Below, one piece after another: positions 59,501 through 64,000 of a stretch of 64,000 bases of DNA. The stretch is from contig CAVOWL010000006.1 in NCBI GenBank assembly GCA_963700105.1, forward strand, positions 62,001 to 126,000. The letters are read 5' to 3'. The DNA comes from CAVUWL01 sp963700105 (GTDB lineage Bacteria; Actinomycetota; Thermoleophilia; Solirubrobacterales; 70-9). Positions within the stretch are counted from its first letter, which is position 1, and every line of letters begins with the position of its first letter. Position numbers and translations under genes: made by a program. The notes under the pieces were generated by a model that ran no database searches, was not told the origin of the DNA, and worked only from the letters and a program-made list of their open reading frames with translations.

Positions 59501-60324
59501 GTGGTCTGGCCCAGGTAGCTGCCGGTCGGGGAGAACTCCTCGATCACATTTCCCGTGGTGGCAAGAAGATCGCCCGTGGTGGGATCGATCGCAATGCTCC
59601 CCGGGCTGAAGCCACCACCCGGTGCATCCGAGCCAGTTATTTCGCGCAGGAAGACCCCACTCGGTTTGAACTCATCAACCGTTTCCCCCGCTTCGGCGAC
59701 AAAGATTTCACCGTTTGGGCCGACGGCAACGCTATTTGGATTCTTGAAGGAGCCGGCCGGAGTGCCGGTCAGTTTGTTGCCATTGATATAGGGCGCACTG
59801 CCTTCAAAGGATACCGGGCCACCGCTTTCGTTCAGCCTTTCTACTACCTTTGTGCCTTCGCCAAATTCGATGCCGTGGGCGAGATATATCCTGCCGGCGG
59901 TTGGACCGGAGGAGTTGTCGACGGCAATCGTGAGGTGACCGCCTTCTGCGCCGAACGATTTGAGCAGTTCGCCGGCGGGGCCATAGACCTCGATTGAGTT
60001 CTCGAAGTTGTTTGCTTCGTAAATGTCGTTGTTGGAATGGTCATCAGCAACACTGTAAATACGATTGCTGACCTGGTGGATCTGTGGAGATAGCTTTTCT
60101 CCCTCGGAATTGAACTCAGAGATCAGTCCGCTGCTGTTATCGTTTACCCAGACGCGACCGGCCGAGTCGATGGCGATATTTTCGGGCTCATAGAGACCGG
60201 AGGAGAGCTGGGATTCATAGGTTCGGGGCACGTAGGCGAGGGCGCGGTTGGCAGTGAGGGCAAAGAGAGAGCCCGCCGAGATGATCACCGCTGCGATGAC
60301 GGCGAATCGGCTAGGCCAGATCAT
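56587..60324 (-). CDS. Type I secreted NHL/Fn3/PD40 protein (cassette gamma, gene I)
   Basis: About 1245 residues, predicted secreted. The ATG at 60324 is chosen because GGAGG (60335-60331) is 6 nt upstream and the signal peptide (FAVIAAVIISAGSLFALTAN...ALA) follows at once; an in-frame GTG at 60381 is less likely. NHL repeats (60.24-59.35 kb; ENIAIDSAGRVWVNDN, IAIDPTTGDLLATTGN) precede two Fn3-like domains (CEFESVAEAEYKP, CYFEYGISTAYGQ). RQQTGTEFLPDCRAYELV is at 58.71-58.62 kb. A PD40-like propeller (ISGDGSKVYFTSAEKL, ISPDDQHMAFLTASK, CVSCIPDGAPP) leads to ECTGPGS and an Arg/Lys/His tail. It is the first gene of cassette gamma, behind a near-consensus promoter at 60722-60750, and overlaps gene B by 4 bp. 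Confidence 0.87.
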   Translation of the reverse strand: MIWPSRFAVIAAVIISAGSLFALTANRALAYVPRTYESQLSSGLYEPENIAIDSAGRVWVNDNSSGLISEFNSEGEKLSPQIHQVSNRIYSVADDHSNNDIYEANNFENSIEVYGPAGELLKSFGAEGGHLTIAVDNSSGPTAGRIYLAHGIEFGEGTKVVERLNESGGPVSFEGSAPYINGNKLTGTPAGSFKNPNSVAVGPNGEIFVAEAGETVDEFKPSGVFLREITGSDAPGGGFSPGSIAIDPTTGDLLATTGNVIEEFSPTGSYLGQTTGAETPAGSFSSLGGIAVNSGGFLYVSDTHNGYSAEHHQVDIFSPSFALPKVTYPGVSEGTQTSATLNAKVNPDGGGEIKTCEFESVAEAEYKPAAPNPFAAGQRTPCSQALPYSGSSPTSVSGEVSGITPGVTYYYRLLVENAGGHTREALPQTFNLQAPSVQGLSSSNLTETTAELSAKVNPEGGETTCYFEYGISTAYGQSAPCPSAEGLPAGDIGSSGSEQLVTVQLTNLAKGAAYHFRLVAKNPFGSATTEDQSFNFLPTTCPNAHLRQQTGTEFLPDCRAYELVSPADAGGTILLAEGPQSPLATNPSRFAYGGILGVIPEAGGDPPDVLGDLYVSTRTTTGWVSRYVGPPGTLTAEDNGPPDEGTWIEGSPSGVLGDLSMDRFMDWIDPYEGFARARFGQPGSYAPYLWDASGGSLGRLPTNLGEFAGGEAEGERLVGAVQPSPEFNHYFFSSTAALAFAPGALSQAPGSAYDDNLEEKTVSLISKLPNGEPIEEGGGEFITFPGVSTDGSHVLMSDGYDSNYEVTGQEYGNGQYVNAERHLFMRVGGGPGGVTYPIAPGHAVHYAGISGDGSKVYFTSAEKLTPEAEDTSTNLYMWSEKGELENHPLTLISKPNGAATTGTPVCPPTQWTTECGAVPYPVAGPEMAVPDSTLHNGPGGNGSSDNAIASENGDIYFYSPQQLDGSKGISGQQNLYDYRNGEAQYVTTFNTGPFCEGSSNCSKGPMVRIQISPDDQHMAFLTASKITSYENAGYLEMYNYNPATGGIHCVSCIPDGAPPTSNVEASDNGTFMTNDGRTFFSTADPLVPQDTDGIRDIYEYTEGRPQLISSGTGFKEEGISVAGGTGMPKVGLIGVSANGTDAYFSTYDTLVARDHNGAALKFYDARTDGGFAEPPAPAPCAAAEECTGPGSSLAPLPESGAGAELGTLGNVSPRSGKVRRHKKHHKRKPRASRHSTFHSKRGGKK

Positions 60325-60676
60325 GCGGAGCCTCCGATGCTCGTCCCTGCCCCGCTCCCAACTGCCCTGTCCCAGCTGCACTGATATCTGCGACGGTGGG
60401 GTAACACCCGGTGGCTCCGGGGAAGGTCACGGCGACGGCCGCCCCTAACACAGCAGCGAGCGATGATGCGCGTGGTGCCAAGGATGAGCGAGCTGCGCTC
60501 GGCCTTGTTTGGCAGGCAACGGAAAGCCGCTGCGAGCTGATGACTCGACCTGCGGTAAAGCCCGAATCAGACTCGGACAATGGCCTCACGTAGCAACTCC
60601 TCTGCCGTGGCTTCACGCCCCCTGGCCCCGATCCGTTCCGCGGATCCCCTGGCCCCGTTCGGGTCAGCCGGTTCAT
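60311..60676 (-). CDS. Possible leader ORF of cassette gamma (121 codons)
   Basis: An ATG at 60676 has AGGAG 5 nt upstream (60686-60682) and lies about 35-40 nt past the expected transcription start of the promoter at 60722-60750. The frame runs to 60311, past the type I start at 60324, which would couple the two. The product is unrecognised: basic N-terminus, then an Ala/Val-rich stretch (LAAVLGAAVAVTFPGATG). Codon third-position GC looks lower than in the neighbouring genes. It could be a real leader peptide or chance. Confidence 0.3.
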   Translation of the reverse strand: MNRLTRTGPGDPRNGSGPGGVKPRQRSCYVRPLSESDSGFTAGRVISSQRLSVACQTRPSAARSSLAPRASSLAAVLGAAVAVTFPGATGCYPTVADISAAGTGQLGAGQGRASEAPHDLA

Positions 60677-60721
60677 GTTCTCTCCTGGCCGTTGAACTCC
60701 CTGAGTCCTCTGGCGGACCGC

Positions 60722-60750
60722 ATTAGAACAGACACGGACCGAGTTGTCAA
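60722..60750 (-). promoter_or_regulatory. Near-consensus sigma70-type promoter of cassette gamma
   Basis: Minus strand: TTGACA (60750-60745), a 17-nt spacer and TCTAAT (60727-60722, 5 of 6 matches to TATAAT). The expected transcription start is near 60715, leaving a leader of about 390 nt before the type I ATG at 60324. It is the best promoter match in the window. Confidence 0.65.
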
Positions 60751-61401
60751 GTCTAGTCCCAGGTGGCCACTTCTGGAGCGGCGGAGAATTCTCTGTAATT
60801 AGCTTTGTTATTGCGGTCATGAAGATTGCCAAAGTCCCGTCCAAACCAACTTAAAAACGGACTCGTACCAGTCGGGGCGGGATCGCCGAATATGAGCTTG
60901 CGGTTCCCTTACCGCCAAGAACACCGTGGCCGAGGCCGCGATGCGGTCGTGCCTTCTCTTCGCCTGCTTCGCTCCTCGGCGCTGTTGCCAAGGACCCTCG
61001 CCAACCGTGACGAGACCAATCGACATTTGCGAAGTGCCACGACTTCCTCGGCGCGCTGCAGTGGCTCCGGGCATTTGAGAGGTGGTCCTTGGCGCCCCGA
61101 ACGGGGGCCGAGCGTAAGTTGCCATTGGAGGCTGGTTCTCTTTTGCTTGCCTCTTCGGAGTAGGGCTCGGTCTTGCCTGCGATGCTGGCCGGAAAGCTCG
61201 ACAAGGTCGGTTGGATTGGGGCGAGGACACCCCAAAGTCGGCATGGTCAGCGACGGGCCCCACGGCATCGTCTAGCTTGTGCCTTGGGCTTCGTGGCAGC
61301 CCCGTAGCGGCTATTACGATCTTGTTCGTCGTGCTCGCCGGCTTGCCGCCCCCCACGCAATGACTACACAGCCCGTCCACCCCGAGCCCTAACTATCGGC
61401 G
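60751..61401. other. Gene-poor gap between cassette gamma and the hydrolase
   Basis: About 650 bp. Open frames on both strands here have mixed, low-complexity composition (Ser/Arg/Pro-rich), no ribosome-binding sites and no recognisable motif. No hairpin or repeat stood out. It must contain the promoter of the 61402 gene. Confidence 0.4.
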
Positions 61402-62256
61402 ATGCCTCAACCAAACGATGTCCCCGGGAAGCCAAGAATTACGGGTATCGGGGGTGTCCAGAGCGCCAAGGTGTCCGGGCGCAACTTCAACTACGTGCGC
61501 AGGGGCGAGGGGAACCCGTTGCTGATGATCCAGGGGATGAGCGCCACCCACCTCGCCTGGGGTGAGCCCTTTTCCTCCCGTTTGGAGGAGAGCTTCGACT
61601 GCATAGCCTTCGACAATCGGGGGATCGGTCACTCGGGACCTGCAGAAGAGCAGTTCACGATCGCCGACCTTGCCGGCGATGCGCTCGGCCTCCTCGATGC
61701 GCTCGAAGTCGAGCGAGCGCATCTGCTCGGGGTCTCGATGGGAGGAATGGTCGCCCAGGAGCTGGCACTCAGAAACCCTGAGCGGGTCAGCTCCCTCACG
61801 CTCGGCGCGACCTACTGCGGTGGCCCGGGGTCGCGACTGATGGACCCAGCCGATTTCAGAGGGCTCGTCGATGCGATGGCCTCGGGAGATCGAAGCCGGA
61901 TGATAGAGGCGATGTGGGAGCTGAACCTCTCCCCCTCCTTTCGCCGGCATGAGAGCCGCTTCGGCGCTTTTGCTGAGATGGCAAAAGCACTCTCGTCTCC
62001 CCGGAAGACGATCGGCTTTCAGATGCAGGCCGTTTCGCGCCATGACACCAACGCGCGCCTGGCTGGTCTCAAGCCCCCAACCCTGGTCATCCACGGCAGC
62101 GAGGATCGCGTGCTGAACGTCGCCAATGGGCGATTGGTGGCCTCGCTGATCGGGGCCCGGTTGGAGCTACTGAAGGGCGTCGGGCACATGTTCTGGTGGG
62201 AGCAGTCCGAGCGCTCCGCCACGTTGATCCGGGGTCACGCAATGGCCCACGCCTAA
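61402..62256 (+). CDS. Alpha/beta hydrolase fold protein
   Basis: 284 residues, predicted cytoplasmic. The oxyanion region is MIQGMSATHLAW (about 42-53). DNRGIGHSG is typical of the strand after it, and the nucleophile elbow is LGVSMGGM (Ser about 114). The acid loop reads VIHGSEDRVL (Asp about 235), and the catalytic His lies in GVGHMFWWEQ (about 262). The Ser-Asp-His triad is therefore intact, unlike in the 28428 hydrolase. It could be an esterase, lactonase or C-C bond hydrolase; the substrate cannot be told. The ATG at 61402 starts it. It stands alone on the plus strand, tail-to-tail with a decayed AGGHP-A remnant 65 bp after its stop. Confidence 0.87.
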   Translation: MPQPNDVPGKPRITGIGGVQSAKVSGRNFNYVRRGEGNPLLMIQGMSATHLAWGEPFSSRLEESFDCIAFDNRGIGHSGPAEEQFTIADLAGDALGLLDALEVERAHLLGVSMGGMVAQELALRNPERVSSLTLGATYCGGPGSRLMDPADFRGLVDAMASGDRSRMIEAMWELNLSPSFRRHESRFGAFAEMAKALSSPRKTIGFQMQAVSRHDTNARLAGLKPPTLVIHGSEDRVLNVANGRLVASLIGARLELLKGVGHMFWWEQSERSATLIRGHAMAHA

Positions 62257-62321
62257 GGCAGGGGCCATCACCCCGTCACTCGGGGGCGGAATGCCACCTC
62301 CATTCAAGGGTTAGTGAGAAC

Positions 62322-63090
62322 TCAGCGGCGGGAATCGCGCGTAGACCGCTTCACTCGCTTTGCCCCACAGGCCGTCTTCGTCCTCACCTGCTGGGTCAGG
62401 GTCTTGCCGTTTGTGCGTTGAATTCGACTGTGGAAATTGGGGTCATGGAGCTGCACAGGCTCTGGGTGTTGGAGAGGTAGCCTTGCAGAGCCGCCGAAGA
62501 GGGTGAAGCGGAAGTTGCCAATCGGCGGCGTCGGGAATAACCGGAACGACGGTCTTGAGGCGACCGTTTTGGACCGAAGAGGATTCCGCCTGGGGCATCA
62601 GGGTCACCTGGCCGCCGAGGATGAAGGCGAGGTGGGGAAGCACCCCGAAGCCGGAAACCGCAAAGACCGGGCCCTTGAGCGGCGCTTCCAGCAGGGGGGT
62701 GTTTGGCTATCGCTTCGCCGATCGGCTGGCGCCCGGCGCACTGATCGGATGCGAGTTCTGAGCGGTCGCAGATATTGCCGAGGTGGCGCTGATCGATCTC
62801 AAAGGCCTTCGGCAGAGTCACCGTGAGCGATTTGAGGTTGGCTTCACCGGGACTGGTGTTGAGTTCGATCGCAAGGCTCGGGTCCTTGCTGCGGCCGTCG
62901 CCCTATGGCCGCCGAGTTGGGTAATCGACATCTTCGGAGCGAAGGGCAATCCGAAGCAGTTGACCGCATGGAAGGGCGAGGAGAAGCTGACCCCGGTGCC
63001 CTGGTCTCCGACCCCTTCGGAGACGGTTTGGAATTCGGAGCAGCTGGTGGGATTGATCATGAAGCGTTCGCGTTCGATATTGACCCGGAT
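62322..63090 (-). pseudogene. Decayed C-terminal third of an AGGHP-A gene
   Basis: About 250 residues of an A protein are recognisable on the minus strand: FMINPTSCSEFQTVSEGVGD, APKMSITQLGGH, LPKAFEIDQRHLGNIC, HLAFILGGQVTLMP, YLSNTQSLC and NGKTLTQQV. They end at a TGA at 62322 after a basic tail. At least three frameshifts separate the pieces (near 62410, 62530, 62700 and 62820-62900). Homology stops abruptly at about 63090, where a TetR reading frame on the other strand begins. Its place upstream of the gamma promoter matches that of gene A ahead of cassette beta. Confidence 0.75.
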
Positions 63091-63582
63091 CAGCACTTTG
63101 ACGGCAAGGAGGACGTGTTCGCGGCAGCATTGGAGGCCGGCCAGGCGCAGATGTTTGCGGCGACAATTCCCGCCTACAGGCGGGCGAAGGATTGGCCGGT
63201 AGCAGTGCGGGCCTCCTTTGAGGCGATGGTCGACTTTCTCGCCGCCCACCCGAGCTTCGCCAAGCTCGCAATGGTCGAGAGCTTCTCCGCGACGAAGAGG
63301 GCGCTCGAGCGCCGCGATCGCACAATTGAAGGGCTTCACGCCTTCCTTGAGCCAGGCTATGAGCACTCGCCCAAGACTCCTCCGATCGCCGCCGAGGCAA
63401 TCGGAGGAGCAGTGTATGAGTTGGTCTACCGCCAGGTGCGAAGCGGCGGCGCCGAAAGCCTGCCAGCGGCCGCACCGCTGATGACCTATATCGCGCTTGC
63501 TCCATTCCTTGGCGCAGAGAAGGCGAGCGCAGTGGCTAACGGTGGTGGACAGGGGAAAACTCGAAGCCGGACGCGAGGCTAA
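63088..63582 (+). pseudogene. Truncated TetR-family regulator (C-terminal part)
   Basis: From 63088 the translation reads DQHFDGKEDVFAAALEAGQ, the end of a TetR helix-turn-helix (usually TFYxHFxxKED), then a ligand-binding domain ending LMTYIALAPFLGAEKA. The helix-turn-helix before it is absent: upstream sequence is the minus-strand AGGHP-A remnant, so the gene lost its 5' part at a sharp junction. It resembles the second half of the tandem TetR protein at 8808-10139 (VRASFEAMVDFLAAHP, IALAPF). The frame is open farther upstream to 62905, but that part is antisense to the remnant and should not be counted as protein. It is probably non-functional. Confidence 0.7.
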
Positions 63583-64000
63583 TTGGCCCGCGTCAACCAG
63601 GCGGCTAGGTCAATGCGGGCCTCGGCCAAGGCCAATCGTGTTTTGTGGACGAGGAGAGGGATATGGCGGTGGTGGGAACAGAGAACCGCGCCATTGAGCC
63701 TAGCGGGCTCTCCCAGCTGCTTCCCTGCTTGCCCAGCGGATGAATTGCGATGGTCAGCAAACTCACTGGGCGCCCTGAGGGGCGCTCTAAAGACAGGTGG
63801 GGCTCACGTTTCATTGGGTGCCCGCGCCCTTCCTAACGAAGTTGCGCCTGTGACCAAAATGCGATGCTGAGATCCGTGGGCATGAGCGAGGTCGGCTTCC
63901 GCCTGGCTCTCCCTTTCATTTCGCCAGCGAGCCGCTGCTGGAACGCCGCGAAGCCCTCGTCGTGATGAGGTCGGGCGCCGATTACGGTTCGAAGCGGGAG
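63583..64000. other. No gene recognised at right edge
   Basis: About 420 bp after the truncated TetR. Short frames on both strands carry no recognised motif or ribosome-binding site. Confidence 0.4.

Noticed and set aside
60817..61380. Minus-strand frame of 187 codons in the gap upstream of the 61402 hydrolase
   Set aside because: Low-complexity, no ribosome-binding site, several competing frames of the same quality.
62905..63087. N-terminal 61 codons of the plus-strand frame leading into the TetR fragment
   Set aside because: This part is antisense to the recognisable AGGHP-A remnant and contains no helix-turn-helix.

Overview
The window is high-GC DNA dominated by very large secreted proteins built from NHL repeats, Fn3-like domains and PD40/WD40-like propeller repeats, with TetR regulators and alpha/beta hydrolases between them. 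This fits a GC-rich actinobacterium, most likely Thermoleophilia/Solirubrobacterales. That placement is inferred from protein style, not from a marker gene. No rRNA, tRNA, CRISPR array or transposase gene was seen.

Main structure: about 50 kb (10639-60381, minus strand) is a four-gene cassette repeated three times in the same order. Each cassette reads I (NHL + Fn3 + C-terminal propeller), B (four-unit Cys-rich family, called here AGGHP-B after an N-terminal motif), II (larger NHL/Fn3/propeller protein) and A (AGGHP-A). Cassette gamma is I 60324-56587, B 56590-53540, II 53543-48420, A 48423-45676. Cassette beta is I 45336-41422, B 41425-38615, II 38618-33886 (split by a frameshift), A 33884-31071. 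Cassette alpha is I 27219-23050, B 23053-20099, II about 19319-13638, A 13641-10639. Most junctions are 4-bp ATGA overlaps, and at several the ribosome-binding site lies in the last codons of the upstream basic tail. Each cassette begins behind a TTGACA -35 element.

Between and beside the cassettes: a TetR / SDR / alpha-beta hydrolase module (28428-30859) separates beta from alpha. A second hydrolase (61402-62256) lies upstream of gamma. Degenerate 3' ends of AGGHP-A genes survive at about 28200-28420 and 62322-63090, so at least two more cassettes probably once existed. The right-hand remnant joins directly to the C-terminal half of a TetR gene at 63088.

Left end: a double-domain TetR gene (8808-10139) is followed leftward by two decayed relatives of the NHL family, at 5160-8366 (a few disruptions) and 1-5151 (many frameshifts plus a nonsense codon in the conserved DCRAYE motif).

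Working model: the array encodes co-translated sets of secreted, disulfide-containing surface or matrix proteins. It evolves by cassette duplication, domain swapping, nested domain insertion and decay. No biochemical function can be assigned from sequence.
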